In this document: positions 36,038 to 48,244 of the stretch, piece by piece
Layout: each line of letters begins with the position of its first letter
Position numbering within the stretch: position 1 is the first letter of the stretch
Assembly: GCA_963082975.1 (NCBI GenBank)
Contig: OY720347.1
Span: forward strand, 13,622,225 to 13,686,224
Source of the DNA: Labia minor
Lineage: Eukaryota > Arthropoda > Insecta > Dermaptera > Spongiphoridae
Direction of reading: 5' to 3'
DNA length: 64,000 nucleotides
Program-made: the position numbers and the translations under genes
Notes under the pieces: model-generated
The model's database searches: none
The model's input: the letters and a program-made list of their open reading frames with translations, nothing else
What the model was told of the DNA's origin: nothing

Positions 36038-37244
36038 AATTAGATATTTTCAAATAAAACTTAATAAAATTTTTATATAAATTATTTACTTATTTAAGTA
36101 TTTGATTTACTCCTCTCCTCTTCTTTATGGAGTTTACGGGTTTCTGTAAATTATTTAAATTTTTTTTATTTCTATTATATACCATAATATATCTAAATAT
36201 ATATAACAAAAAAGTAAAATAACAAAAACAACATGATCCAAATTCATTATCCTCCTGAAAAATGATCTACTGGTAATTCCTAAAATACATTTTGTATTTT
36301 TTATAGTACTATATATGTATATACTTGTATATAAAATAAAGTCAGTTCGTAAAAAAAAATATTTTTCTTTAATCTATCTTTGCTTTTGATGATTCACATG
36401 GATCACAAATATTAAATCTATCTTTCAATTATTATGATTATTTTTTTAATTAATACAAATTTTAATCAACAAGAAATTTTAGTTAATAACAACAAATAAA
36501 GTTTTTATATGTATTTACAAATAAATATATATGAAAAATTTATTAAACAAAGAAAGAACATAAAAGAGAGAAGTTATTTTAATTGTTTTTTTTGTCTGCT
36601 AACATAAAACTTTAATCAAAAAGATATAAAAACATCCTGATTGAAGAGCGTAGTTGGCCTATAAGAACAAGTTATTAGATTACATTAGGAAATTAATGAA
36701 CAAAAGGAAAGAGTAAACATTCGTCATAAAGGAATACATTTATAGATAAATATAGTATGTATGTACATACATACATACCATATGTATCTATATAGAATAT
36801 AACATATAATAAGCAAACAAGGCTTGGGGCTGGCTTAGTAAAATAAAGTAAAGAAGCATTTGTTTGTTTTTTATTTATTTATTTATTTTTTTTTTGTTTA
36901 TTATAGTATATAGGAACATTATTTTATTTAAAACTACCTAACCGTTAAATGATTTTTAGAATATTAAAATTTTAAATCAAAGAAAAACTAATGTATTAAT
37001 TCTCAATGCTCATAGAATTGTAATTATGTAAATTGAAAGAAACCAAAATAATTTTCTTTGTGTATATCTATTAATTATTTATCATTTTGTATACTATTTA
37101 TAATGATAATAGGTAAATATGAATGGTTGTGAATGAAGAGGGAAGGGAGAATCTATAGTCATTACAAATATTGTAACATTTTAATATAGAAAATATGTAT
37201 ATATGTATAACAAAAATTTAGAATATTATAAATAGACAATGCAA

Positions 37245-37283
<39 letters not shown>

Positions 37284-37413
37284 CTTGATCGTTGGGCAAG
37301 TATAGGTATATTTTAAAATTATCTTGTTATTTTTCTAATCATACCTATTGCATATCTTGACTTGATTATGGTTGCCTAAATAGTAGGCGTAAAAATCATG
37401 TAATCATTTATTT

Positions 37414-37683
37414 GAGGGGTTCTCAACCTTTCAGGCTCTATGCCCCCTTAGAACACTGATGTGAGGTCACGCCTCTCCCCCTGTCTCAGAGTAGGAAAAT
37501 CATCTGAAAAAAATTGGAAAAATATCGGAAATGTTCAAAAAGTTTGGCCTGAAAATCATCTAACCTTTTTTTTTACAACAAAATTTTCAAAAGTTTGCGG
37601 GCACTTGAAATGCCTTCGCGGGCACTTGATATGCTCGCCCCCCCCCTAGAATGTTCTCACGTCTCCCAGGTTGAGGACCTTTG
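37414..37683. mobile_element. hAT-type MITE (270 bp) with 8-bp duplication
   Basis: The termini are GAGGGGTTCTCAACC and GGTTGAGGACCTTTG. The flanks ATTTATTT (37406-37413) and ATTGATTT (37684-37691) match at 7 of 8. The interior has GGAAAATCATCTGAAAAAAA and GCGGGCACTTGA twice. Noncoding. Confidence 0.85.
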
Positions 37684-38004
37684 ATTGATTTATTTATTTT
37701 TGTTTTTTATAAATTAGATTTCTAAATGTTTTATTTGCAATTGTATTTTTAATTTTAAAAAAATAAATCTAAAGTATTAAATCATGTGATAAAATAATAA
37801 ATAATTTATTTATGTTTTATATATAAATGTAAATCAATTTATTTATTTATTTATTTAATTGAATTTAATCATTTACTTATCATACTTTCAATCTTCACAT
37901 GTGTTTCTATTTAAATGACATTACTGGAGGTATTAGAACAAAAAAGAATACCATAAAAATAATGAATTTCATGATTAACTTATATTTCAAATTAAACTGC
38001 AATA

Positions 38005-38320
38005 TTTTTTACTTATCTATTCCTGTGACTCGAAAGTTTTTAATTCTCTCCCAATTCCCTAACATCAACCATCATAATATTTTTTCCCTCGATCCCTTTT
38101 CTACCAACTAAGTGACATTCTCCATTAACAATCTTTTCACCAATATTTGTTCCCCATCTATTCTAGCCACTTGCCCATAAACATAACTATTTTTAGAGAT
38201 ATAACTGATTCAGTCGCCTTCATTCATCAGTAATTTCATTCGTTTTTGTTACGAATAATTCATTAAATCTATTCTTGTCCGCTAAATCCATGGACCACGC
38301 TTTGCATCCATATAATATTT
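38005..38320 (-). mobile_element. LINE 3' end remnant, copy 3
   Basis: On the plus strand it carries ACTCGAAAGTTTTTAATTCT, ACCAATATTTGTTCCCCATC, TATTCTAGCCACTTGCCC and CTATTCTTGTCCGCTAAAT, in the same order as the minus-strand LINE copies at 18975 and 43150. It is heavily mutated. Confidence 0.55.
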
Positions 38321-38428
38321 AATATAAGTATATATAATATATATATAGCTAGCTATATTTGCTATTGATATTACTTTAGAAGATCCATTATTAGATGTTC
38401 GGAGACTAAATTATTTGATAGTTTAGAG

Positions 38429-38783
38429 TAGCGTTTCTCAACCTTTTTGGACCAAACGCCTACTTCGTAAGGCCGGCTACATAATTCGCCCTCCTATAAA
38501 TTTTAAAATTGCATGATAATTCCTGGGTAAGGTAGGTACACTTGGTGATACTTAGAGCCATATTGAAAAATCGAGTTTCAGAACTTGATCGCAAAATCAT
38601 CTTACCCTTTTTTTAGGACCATATTGAAAAAAATTGAAAAAAAGTGGAAATATTTAAAAGCCTGATCGCAAAATCATCTTACCTTTTATTTAGAGTTGAA
38701 AATGAGTTCGCCTTCCAAAAATAAGTACCGCCCCCCAAAAGCGTATAGTCAAATAATCGCCCTCTTTAAGATGTCGATCACCT
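38429..38783. mobile_element. hAT-like MITE, family D, uninterrupted copy
   Basis: It starts TAGCGTTTCTCAACCTTTTT and ends GATGTCGATCACCT. Flanks GTTTAGAG (38421-38428) and GTTTAGAT (38784-38791) agree at 7 of 8. It is the reverse complement of the family D element at 26680-27555 without the Helentron-like insert. Its far terminus has lost the TTGAGAATCACT tip seen there. Confidence 0.78.
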
Positions 38784-39637
38784 GTTTAGATTAGATAGTT
38801 TAAAGTAATGTTTAAAGTTAAGAGTTATTTTTAGAGTGCAAAAAATTTATATAGAAAATTCTTTTTAGATAGTTTATTATTGTAATATATGTAATTATAT
38901 TTCTTTTAGATTTATTTATGTTAATTAAGTAAATACGTTGAGATTTACTTTTATTATTATTATTATTAAAATTGTATATAATATATAATAGTAAAGTATA
39001 AATCCATGATTGCCCCAAATAGTATTGGTTCTCGATTATACGAGTATGAAAATTTTAAAGAGATCTTTTCTCTACTGGTTTCTCATTATTCACTTTTTTA
39101 TTTATCTGATAAAATATAATAATGAAAAATGTATTCTCTCAATCCCATAATTAAAATCCTGTTTAATTTTCATTTTCATTCAAAATATAAATAATAATTG
39201 ATTGGCCTGAACAGGCGGATGAGCTTATATTTTCCACTACGAAAGTTTCCTGCTCATACGAAGAACATTCTCATAATTGTATTGTAGAGAATACGACTAG
39301 AAACTCTCTCCGACAACCGACTAACGATTGACATCCTAAAATTTGTTTGTGGTTCAAGTATTCGTTTCAAAACAACCGAGCAGAATATTTTAGCAGAGTA
39401 CTCCGCTCGAAAGGAATTGAATGAAATTTCCTCTTCATTATTGTTACTAATAATATTCACTTTTCTCTCATTTTTTTTTTACTTGGTTTATTTTACTCTC
39501 ATTAATAACAAAATCTGATTTTGAGTTAAATGCATATCGTTAACGTATCTCTATTTCTCTTTGTTCTAAAATTAGCAACTAACTACCTATCTACTAGTAT
39601 ATAGTATATACCTACAAATATAATATATATTATATTG

Positions 39638-39669
<32 letters not shown>

Positions 39670-40773
39670 TATGTATAATTTTTACTTTTATTTTATAAAA
39701 TATCCCGGGTTTAGTTATTTTTTATTTTAATTATTCATTTCTTTGACAAAAGGGGCTTTATAATATAGATGGTATTCACAAGAATTAAGTGCTTGATTAT
39801 TCTCTTTAAATTAACGAGGGGAAAATAAACCTCCCACCATATTACTTATATAATTTTCAAAACATTATTAGTTGACAAAGTTTTTTAATAATTTTCACTC
39901 TTAATAACCTTTCTCCTTCCATGTGAGATTATAAATGATTTCAGGAGAGTGAAAATGACGCTGATCTTTATGAAAGCAATATGAAAAAAAAAAAATTTAA
40001 ATCTGAATTTTAATTTATTTACGTTATAAATAAATAAATACTGAATGATATCTAAATACAGCAACAATCTTAAAATTTGAAATCGATTTGGAAAAAATAT
40101 TTTTACTACTACCAAGAATAATAGTTCATAATTATCTTTTAAGATGGATCGTTTTGGGACAATTCAGGTCATGCAAAAAAAGAAGAAGAAATTAGTGTAT
40201 TAAAAGAAAAAAGAAAAAAATTATTAAAATGGAATTTTCAAACTCTATTATATTATAATGGGAGTTGATGGTGATAAATGAAAATGTCCTAGGATAATGA
40301 AAAGATCGTTTATGGATTATTGATTTATGGACTTTTATAACAATCATTTTTTTTTTCTTATCTTTAATGATATTTCTGCTAAGAAATGTAACTATTATCG
40401 TAAAAAAGATTAAATATTATTTCTTTTTTTTATTTAATCAAAATTTAAATTTAATTTGAATAAAAAATTAATTGGCACTCTATTTTCAGTTTAATCTAAA
40501 TCCTGAAACGTGTCTTAATAATAATAATAATTATTATTTATTTTAATATTTTTTTTTCACAAATTGATTAAATTAAATAAATATTATTATAATAGATCTT
40601 AAATTAATCTAATTTATTAAAAAATAAAGAACTGAAAGTTTTTATAGAAAATCATTATCGATTGATCTTATAAATTTTATAATCTATTTAGATATTAGGT
40701 CAAATTTATACACAATCAGCTTTCAAACACACACACACACACACACAACTGCACTTAGTGGAAAAGAGGAAGT

Positions 40774-41095
40774 GTTCAAACCACCTGGGCGAGAAAAAGT
40801 TGACGGAATGATATTCGCTGACATACTTAAAAAAGTCAAGTGTGACCCAAACTTGAAGAAACTGTGTTACTCAACGGGGACATGCATTTGAGGCTGAACA
40901 AAGCTGCAGATGAGGAGAATACTGAATATCAAACATCAGTGGAAAAATCTCTCTTTGTCAAGGTTAAAGTAAAGTTTATTACTCACCAAAGGTTGGTGGA
41001 AATTAGAGATCTTGAGGAGATAACAAACCGGGGCGAAATCTGTAAAGCACTATCTAAAATACTGGGGGGGGGGGGAGAAAGTAGACAGCACTAAT
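40774..41095 (+). pseudogene. R1-like gag (ORF1) fragment
   Basis: Two overlapping frames carry the gag-like motifs KPPGREKVDGMIFADILKK and KFITHQRLVEIRDLEEITNR; a GGGGGGG run near 41070 breaks the frame. The EIRDL-[DE]-E-[IV]T motif is typical of R1-clade gag proteins upstream of the CCHC knuckles. Confidence 0.7.
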
Positions 41096-41269
41096 AAACC
41101 TGCCGGCGATCGGGTAATGAAAATCATCAAAGAGGAAAAATTCGTATTGGATGGGTTGTGTATCGGGTTTGTGTGAAATTCAATCCTACAAAGTGTGACT
41201 TTGAGCACGTAGCCAGACAATGCCGAGATAAACCAAGAAATTAAAGACCTATTAAAGTAGTAGTAGATG

Positions 41270-41900
41270 TTACACTTTTGGCTATAGAAGGTAAACGGCG
41301 AAAGAGAGGCGCCATGAAATACTGTATGAAAGTGGCGCTTGATGTTAAAAACGCCGTTAACTCCAGACAATGGATGTACAAATACACGATATATATGTAT
41401 GAGTATATACGAGGTGCTTGCTAAATTCGAAATTCCTATGTACAATATCTCAGAAGAATTGTAGATAATACCTCAGCGATAGGAAACCAGCCTTTATAAC
41501 ACAGACACAGGCTAAATATACCGTAATGGCGGGAGTTTTGCAGGCCTCAATACTTGGGTCGTTGCTTTGGAACATCATGTACGATGGTGTCTTCAGGCTT
41601 CGGCTTCCTGATGGCGCGCCGGTCATGGGATTTGCTGATGATGTTTCGACAATATCTTGAGAAGGTCACTAGAATTTGCGATGAAGCGGTGGCTGTGATT
41701 CGAGATTGGCTGAGTTTTGTGGGATTTGAGTTGGCTGCTCACAAGATTAAAGTCGTATTGATCACTTGCAAAACGTTAAAAAGACTTTCATCATCAGAGT
41801 CGGATCGGATGAAATTGTGTCGCCTCCCTATACAAGATATCTGGAAGTTTTCTCTGAATATAGTATGTAAGATTTTGCAGTGATAAGATGTCCAGGGTGA
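41270..41900 (+). pseudogene. R1-like reverse transcriptase fragment
   Basis: The palm motif reads GFADDVSTI near 41628-41655, with a frameshift beside it. Upstream LDVKNAV corresponds to the first catalytic Asp block (LDVKNAF in intact elements). The part downstream to about 41900 (EAVAVIRDWLSFVGFEL, AHKIKVVLITCK) is the thumb-side segment. Not functional. Confidence 0.75.
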
Positions 41901-42538
41901 GTGCAGCCCTGTCATGGATAATACCAAACACCAGAGGCCCTAGAATGCTACTTGGGTGTGGGTGATCAGATCGATCATATTATATATTCTGACGAAGCCA
42001 TGAGAGTGAAATCAACGACCTGTATAGTTGAGCCTCAACAGGTTTATCATAGATGCGCTATCAAAGTGACAAGTGTTTTCTGAACAATATCAGCGGAAGC
42101 AGCTTATGTGGTAACGAAACCCACACTGTTCATGGGGTACTCTGTAACTAATGAATTACAATCCGAGCTAAAGTTACCTCTGGAAACCTGATATTTACAT
42201 GTAAACTATTATTCGTAAAACATTTACTAAAACAAACTTTTCCTAGTAGATTAATATGAAAATATATATTTTGTTCATATTAAAATTATATTAATATGTA
42301 TAGAAGATATTTCACACATGAATCTGTTTAGTTAAAATCACTAAGAATTTGTAGAAATGATAAATAGGAATTTGCAAAATACATGACTCGTATTATATAA
42401 ATGAAACTATAAAAAAAAAGAAAAATAATATAATATTAATTTTATTTTATAATATATATGATAATTATAAAAAAAAATCATGGGATAATGATCATAAAAT
42501 ATTCATATTTATTAAAATATATTTATTATTTATTTTAG

Positions 42539-42684
42539 AAATTATGGTTTCAACATATATGGCCAAGCCTACAACAGGAAATGAAAACTTCAGAAGTTTT
42601 AGCAGCGGTACTTCAACCAATCATTTTTTTAATTCAAAAATGTACTGCTGAAGAATACGAAACTGTGATTCTTCCATCCTTCAG
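42539..42684 (+). CDS. SCYL2: SCYL2 exon e: HEAT-like helical repeat region
   Basis: The acceptor is TTTATTTTAG and the donor GTATAT at 42685. The exon is 146 nt, 48 codons plus two bases. The peptide starts KLWFQHIWPSLQQEM and ends TAEEYETVILPSF, then AG of a split Arg codon. The EEY-x-x-[VL]ILP motif matches the SCYL2 helical-repeat segment. Only 149 nt separate this exon from the next. Confidence 0.93.
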
Positions 42685-42687
42685 GTA

Positions 42688-42830
42688 TATTAATTTATTT
42701 TTTATTCAGATTATATTTGGATTATAAAATTTATTTTAAAAAATATATTTTATATTATTGTAATTTAAAAAAAAATCAGATATTCTTGGAAAATGGAATA
42801 TATATATTTAATTTTTATTTTCTTTTTTTT
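42688..42830 (+). other. SCYL2 intron 5 (149 nt, 42685-42833)
   Basis: A very short intron compared with its neighbours. It holds only AT-rich sequence, a branch region and an 11-nt T-rich tract before the CAG at 42831-42833. No repeat has inserted here. Confidence 0.85.
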
Positions 42831-42833
42831 CAG

Positions 42834-42987
42834 AATGGTTTTTTCTATTCCTAAAACTATTCAGGCTACAGTAACATTATTAGAAAATTTACATGTGATT
42901 TTAGAAAAAACCCCCCGAGAAGATATTCGTAGTGAAGTATTACCAATGCTTTTTCACGCGTTCGAAAGTGCTACGATACAAGTTCAG
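42834..42987 (+). CDS. SCYL2: SCYL2 exon f: HEAT-like helical repeat region
   Basis: The acceptor is a long T tract followed by CAG (42823-42833) and the donor GTAGGA at 42988. The exon is 154 nt: one base completing Arg, then 51 codons. The peptide includes PKTIQATVTLLENLHVIL and KTPREDIRSEVLPMLFHAFE, ending TIQVQ. The segment KTP-x-[ED][ED]I-x-x-x-VLPM is characteristic of SCYL2 (HEAT-repeat turn). An open frame starting at the ATG at 42793 includes intron sequence; the splice acceptor, not that ATG, defines the exon start. Confidence 0.93.
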
Positions 42988-43149
42988 GTAGGAAATTGAT
43001 ATTACTATTTTTTTTTTAAATGTAATAATATTAATTTATTTAGATATGATTTACAATTTGCATGAGAATTAAAAATTTATTTTTTCTTTATTTCTATAAA
43101 ACTTATTAATCGAATAGAAATATTTTTTTTTATCTATTACTATCTATCT

Positions 43150-43745
43150 CTGTGGCTCTACGGAACTCGAAAGTTCTTGGCCGCAGCAACCACACCCTTC
43201 CAATCTCTAACCTCTCCCATCTCTCTCACATCCCTTCCCACATTATTCACCCACCGCCTCCTTGGTCTCCCAAGCGGACGTTTCCCACTCGATCCCCCTA
43301 CCAATATATTTTTCGCCATTCTTTTCTCCCCCATTCTAGCCACGTGTCGTTCCAACCGCACAGCCTTCTCGATTTTATAATTCTAACTATATCTGAAGAT
43401 GCATAGAGGTCATGCAATTCCTCGTTATGCAGTCTCCGCCATTCCCACCTCATTTTTCTTTGGTCCATAAATGCTTCGCAGAATCCTATTCTCAAATGCT
43501 CTAAATCTACTCTCGTCACCTAAGGTCACCTATAATACAACCAGTAAAATAATTGTTTTATATATTTTAATTTTAATCCCCTTTGATAATAATTTTGACG
43601 CGATAAGCCCCTTTATCGTATGATAACAGGCGCTTCCCGAAAGTAACCTTACTTTAAACTCTTCTCGAATATTATTATCTTTCTTTATTACAAAACCTAA
43701 GTATTTAAATTTTTCTACATTTTCAAATTCTATATATATTACTAT
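43150..43745 (-). mobile_element. LINE 3' end with reverse-transcriptase C-terminus, copy 2
   Basis: On the minus strand, in shifting frames: KYLGFVI-like and NNIREEFKV (about 43660-43720), GSACYHTIKG-like, FENRILRSI and HNEELHDLYASSDIVRIIKS, RHVARMGEKRMAKNILVG, SGKRPLGRPRRRWVNNVG and VVAAAKNFRVP at the end (about 43160). The order is that of a LINE reverse transcriptase C-terminus. The copy has frameshifts and no upstream RT domain, so it is 5'-truncated. Confidence 0.8.
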
Positions 43746-44640
43746 AAATAGATATATATATATTCATTAAATGTTTTCTTTTTTATACTAACTAAACTAC
43801 TTTTTCTATTTTTAAAAGTTGATTTAATATTTAAAATTCATAAAAAAAAAGAAAATCCTTATATTTCATTGAATCGTATCGTTCGTTCATGCTTCATTTT
43901 ATAAATAAATAATTTAATTTTCAAATGCAAATATTTCATTATTGATTGAGAATTAATAAATAGAGAGCCAAGTTAAAATTTACATTGCTATTTGTTGTTA
44001 TATTCAAATACATAAATGATATTTTCCTGATATGATTTTCAAAAGTTGGTGAAAATGAATAGACGTCAAATTGTTATTTAGAAAATCAATGATTACATAT
44101 TTATATTATATACGATGAATTATTATTATTAATATTATTATTATTATTATTATAATTATTATTATTTATATTATTCAATTCATTTACAAAACTTCGAATC
44201 ATTCATTCTCTAATTATTAATAATTTTTTTGCTTTTGTTTTTATTCTATTTTAATTAACTTTATAAAATATTTTACAAGAATTTATATTTTACAATAGTA
44301 GAGAGGTAACTCTTCACAATCAATTTTATTTTTAAAACAAAATTACTCTCATCTCTCTTCTATATTTTGAAAATGAAATGCATTATCAGATTAATATAAA
44401 TAAACATATCTCAAAGTAAATATTAATTTTACCACATATTCGTTAAATTAAAAAATAAAACCTATTAACTGGGTACCCGCATATGACTTTGATTCTCAGT
44501 TGATATATATATTATATATATATATAATATATGATATTTCTAATCATTTAAATATATTTATGAATACATAATTACATGAAAGAGAGGGGTCGATAATAAT
44601 AATAATTTTTTGAAAAACTTCAATTATATTTAATATACTC

Positions 44641-44822
44641 GTACTAGCTGCTGCTCTGCCCCCTGTACCCCCGAAGTGGTACATAGTATTTGGTTGAAAG
44701 TCTGTTTTTATTTATTTGATTTCATTCAGGATATTATAACATTCATTTCCTTTTTGTGTTTTTAATTTATTTTTTAATTTAATCAGTAAATTAATGAAAT
44801 TTTTTATTGTATATGTTATAAT
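44641..44822. repeat. unclassified repeat F, copy 2
   Basis: It shares CTAGCTGCT, CCCCCTGTACCCCCGA, GTGGTACATAGTATTTGG, AACATTCATTTC and TTTAATCAGTAAATTAAT with 18738-18968 in the same orientation. Most of the hairpin-bearing head is deleted. Confidence 0.65.
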
Positions 44823-45764
44823 AGATTATAATATTCCTTAATAAAAAATTTATTTAATTTAAATTTTTGAAAATTTCACCTAAAATAAATTAATTTAAAA
44901 TATGTGTAGTAATTATTTTAGAACTCTTAGAAACTAACTTTTCTATAGTACATAAATGATGAAGTTACATTCTAGTACATGTTCATTTCGAATGAGTAAT
45001 CTTTGAAGTTGACTTACTGCTTTGCTATTTAAATTTTGACAAGAGCCTTGAATTGGAAGACGCTCGCTTAAATAGAAATTGCAGTTTCACGTGAATGAAT
45101 CAAACTTTACTCAAAAAAAGTTATATTATATTTAAAATTTATAATTTTAAAAAAGAATTTGTGGTACTAATTTAAATCGTTATTTAAAATTGTAGTATAT
45201 GCCATTAATTAAATTTTTTTTTAAAAAAAAATCCCTACTCCTTTCATATAACATATAAAATTGTAATATCAATTCCAGTTTCTTTCATTGCTACCAATTA
45301 TGATATGATTGAAATCTCATCTTTGAATCTTCATTAATTATGGTTTGATTTGGATGAGTGATTTTCAAAGTAAGCATTCCATTGAGATCAGTACATGTTC
45401 TCAAAGTCAAGATGCTGTTTCAAAGCAAAGGAAGAAAGTCAGAGAAGTCGAATGAAAGAAAATTGGAAAATAAAACGAATTACCTTTCTACCTACAGTCT
45501 CTCAATAAATTAATTCTTATTTTATTTATAATATTTAAATTAGGAATATATAAGTAATATTTAAATATTTAACTATTTTAAAAATTTATTTTTTTTCAAA
45601 ATTATTAACTTATACACTTGAATATAAAAATTAAAATACTTATTCAAATAATATTTTGTTTTTAATATGTATATGAATTTCTAAAATCTAAATATATTAA
45701 AAAATTAAAGTTTATTTGTTTGTAAAACATAAAAATACTTATTAAATTATTAGCCGTTTGCATC

Positions 45765-45832
45765 ATCATATATGCTGCCGTCGGCATAAAACTCTTCTTA
45801 GAGGGACAGGCGACTTCTAACTGCACGAGAAT
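45765..45832 (+). rRNA. 18S rRNA gene fragment (pseudogene)
   Basis: The stretch CTTCTTAGAGGGACAGGCGA and CTTCTAACTGCACGAGAATGA (45793-45834) closely matches the highly conserved 18S rRNA 3'-domain region with TTCTTAGAGGGACA and the nearby CCGCACGAGATTGAG. The preceding GCTGCCGTCGGCATAAA fits the variable stem just upstream. Only about 70 bp is present, without neighbours, so it is a stray piece, not a working rRNA gene. Confidence 0.75.
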
Positions 45833-47929
45833 GATTAGTAATAATAATTTATAGGAATTTTTGGTTCAAATATTTGCAAAGCAACACAATGTTTAAATAT
45901 AAAATTAATAAATTTATTCATATCGTCGTAATATTTTTTTTTTTCAATATTTAATAATAACAAAACAAAATTTTAATACGTTTCTTTTTATGTTTATTAT
46001 GTTTAATAAATTCTCTATTATGATAAAAAATAATATTAATATCAAAAATTAGAATATTTCAATTTGTATTAAATTTTTTTTTATAAAATAACGTTTTTCT
46101 CATGGACTAAAAATAATAAAATATAATATGTATTTATGTTAAGTAAATGTTATTATTGAATAATAATTATTATATTATATTTATAAATAGATAATTTTTA
46201 TTAATATGAGATTTTATATTGTACTCATATTATCTTCATAAAAAGGTTTTATTTTATACATTTGTTTAATTTTCTCTCGAGGACATATATAAAAAAATGA
46301 ACCTTTCTTTATGCCATTTGAGGGGAAAATTCCCCCTACTTCATCGACGCTAGTGCTGATTAATAAGAATTAATTATAATGCTACAAAATATTCCTAATT
46401 ACTTTCACAAAATGAAAAAATATAACTATAACCTGAATTCAATATTTATGCTTCAGAATCCGTTGAAAAAAAATTAATCGGAACAATACAAAAGGAGTTA
46501 GTTACTAAAAGTAATTAATCGTTAATTAATTGCAATTAATTAATTATAATTCAATTATATTTCTTCTATACCATCTAGGAATCGATTGAAATATCTATAA
46601 AAATTTTCAAAAGTCTATCTCAATATTAAGATGATGAAAAATCGATTTCAATTTGTCAAAAGAGACAGACGCCAAGTGAAGTTAAGAAAAACGTTATAAA
46701 AATTGTAAATTCATAATGTTACAGGCATTTCATACATACATACATAGATCATTATATATATTGATAACAAAAGTAATTTTTAAAATAAAATAGTATGGCT
46801 CTTTAGTTATTTTCTAAAGATTATTTATAAATTTCTAATAAGGGTAATGAAAAAGGTTGGTTAAAAATTCCTAGGACTCTTTTATAATTTCTTAATTCAA
46901 TTTTTAGAAAGTAAATAAAATTATAAAATTCCCCTTATAAAAACATCTTTTATTTTGAAGATTTGTTATTATTATTTGTGAAATTTCTATATATTCATAT
47001 TCCTACTTTAAAATAAATATTATATTGAAAACTTGTTGACAGCCCCTTGCTCTAAATGGGTTGCTTATCTAACTGTTTCTATCTGTGTCCTGTGCTCTGC
47101 TTGGCCTGAATGCACAGTCTCTGCCCTCAGGGTTTGAATAATCAATAATAAGCTTTTAGTATCAAACTTTACTGAGTCCATTTGGATAAAGTTGTCTTTC
47201 ATTAAGGCAAACTTTGTTGAATACCTTCGGGATTTTTCAATAGTTTCCTATTAAATGGAAACAATAACTGAGACAATAAAAAAAAAGGTTCTCCTATAAT
47301 AATAGAATAAAATTGAAATTCTAGAATATTTGATATTTTTACTTGTGATATGATAATAACAAATTCTATTTTTATTGATAAATGAACTTCTGATATCATT
47401 AAACATTGACTTTTTTTTCTACATTCATTTTTAAACAAATAATTATCATCGTTAGTATAAAAGAAATACCATTCCATCTCTCCTAACTATCAATTAATTT
47501 TGTGAAAAAGAAAAAAAATCAATTTAATGGTTGAACTTTTTTTTTCTGAAATATAAAAAGTTTTTAAATCTCAATTATCATTGAGTATTATAAATTATAT
47601 TTAATTTTGGATATCAAGATTCAATTAAATTTTTAAATTATTTTTTATAAAATTCATTTTAATTTAAATCAATGATTAATTAAAGATATAATAGTAATTC
47701 AAATTATACAAAATAGTTTTAATTAATAAAAATACAATGAAACACATACCATAAAAAATAAAACTAAAATAAAACGAGTAAGTACTTAAAAATTAAAAAA
47801 TTGACAAAGATTTATTATATAACTAAATACATTGGAATTTGTTATTTCAAAGGCGAAAATTCCTGATGATTGGTGATGTAACAACTAAAATGCGCTTAAA
47901 GAAAATTAGTATATACGAGGGCTCTCTCT

Positions 47930-48240
47930 GTTCATAAAAGACCGAATTTTAGTAATAAAATATTTATTACAATACTTACAATTTTACAAATGCTTGTCCC
48001 CTTCAAAGTACTCCCCGTTGCTTGCTATGCACCGTTCCCAGCTCCACTGTTCAAATGCTCCTTGGAACTCGTTTTGTGTGATGTTGTTTAGCTGTGCCAG
48101 CGATTTCTCTTGAATTTCCGGTACACCTTGAAAACTGCGACCTTTTAAGGTAGATTTTAGTTTTGGCAATAGGAAGAAATTCGCTGGGGCCAGATCTGAA
48201 GAGTATGGAGGATGTGGAAGAACAATTTTTAATCATGTTA
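47930..48240 (-). mobile_element. mariner C-terminal fragment, truncated
   Basis: On the minus strand: KIVLPHPPYSSDLAPANFFL, KLKSTLKGRSFQGVPEIQE and SNGEYFEGDKHL, ending near 47984, followed by an outer end with TCTGTTCATAAAAGACCGAA. The third catalytic Asp (APSD in relatives) is replaced (APAN). The 5' part is gone and a Helentron-like element begins at about 48245. Confidence 0.8.
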
Positions 48241-48244
48241 ACAT

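Larger units (their letters stand above)
40760..42190 (+). mobile_element. R1-like non-LTR retrotransposon, badly decayed
   Basis: In several frames on the + strand: gag-like VFKPPGREKVDGMIFADILK, VEIRDLEEITNRGEICKAL, and a zinc-knuckle remnant CDFEHVARQCRD (about 41190-41240). Then reverse transcriptase pieces AIEGKRRKRGAMKYC and VALDVKNAV (about 41280-41370), LLWNIMYDGVFRLRLPDG and GFADDV (about 41560-41650, the FADD catalytic motif), and AVIRDWLSFVGFELAAHK. The endonuclease and most of the RT N-terminus are missing. Frameshifts and stops are frequent. Confidence 0.8.
26308..42538 (+). other. SCYL2 intron 4 (16.2 kb): what it holds
   Basis: The elements listed separately are the hAT-like/Helentron-like nest 26680-27555, Helentron-like C2 at 29681, mariners at 31998 and 34015, SINE copy 2 at 35762, a hAT-like MITE at 37414, a LINE remnant at 38005, hAT-like D at 38429 and an R1-like LINE at 40760-42190. 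An A-rich run lies at 26409-26430, (ATT)n at 37246-37279 and (CA)n at about 40727-40747. A motif TATAAAAGCCATAATCACT occurs at about 31525 and 32587, on either side of the first mariner. Stretches 27564-28070, 28200-29370, 30260-31500, 32610-34014, 34889-35750, 36047-37405, 38790-40725 and 42191-42538 show no gene. A GC-richer patch at 39194-39420 is not identified. Confidence 0.75.
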
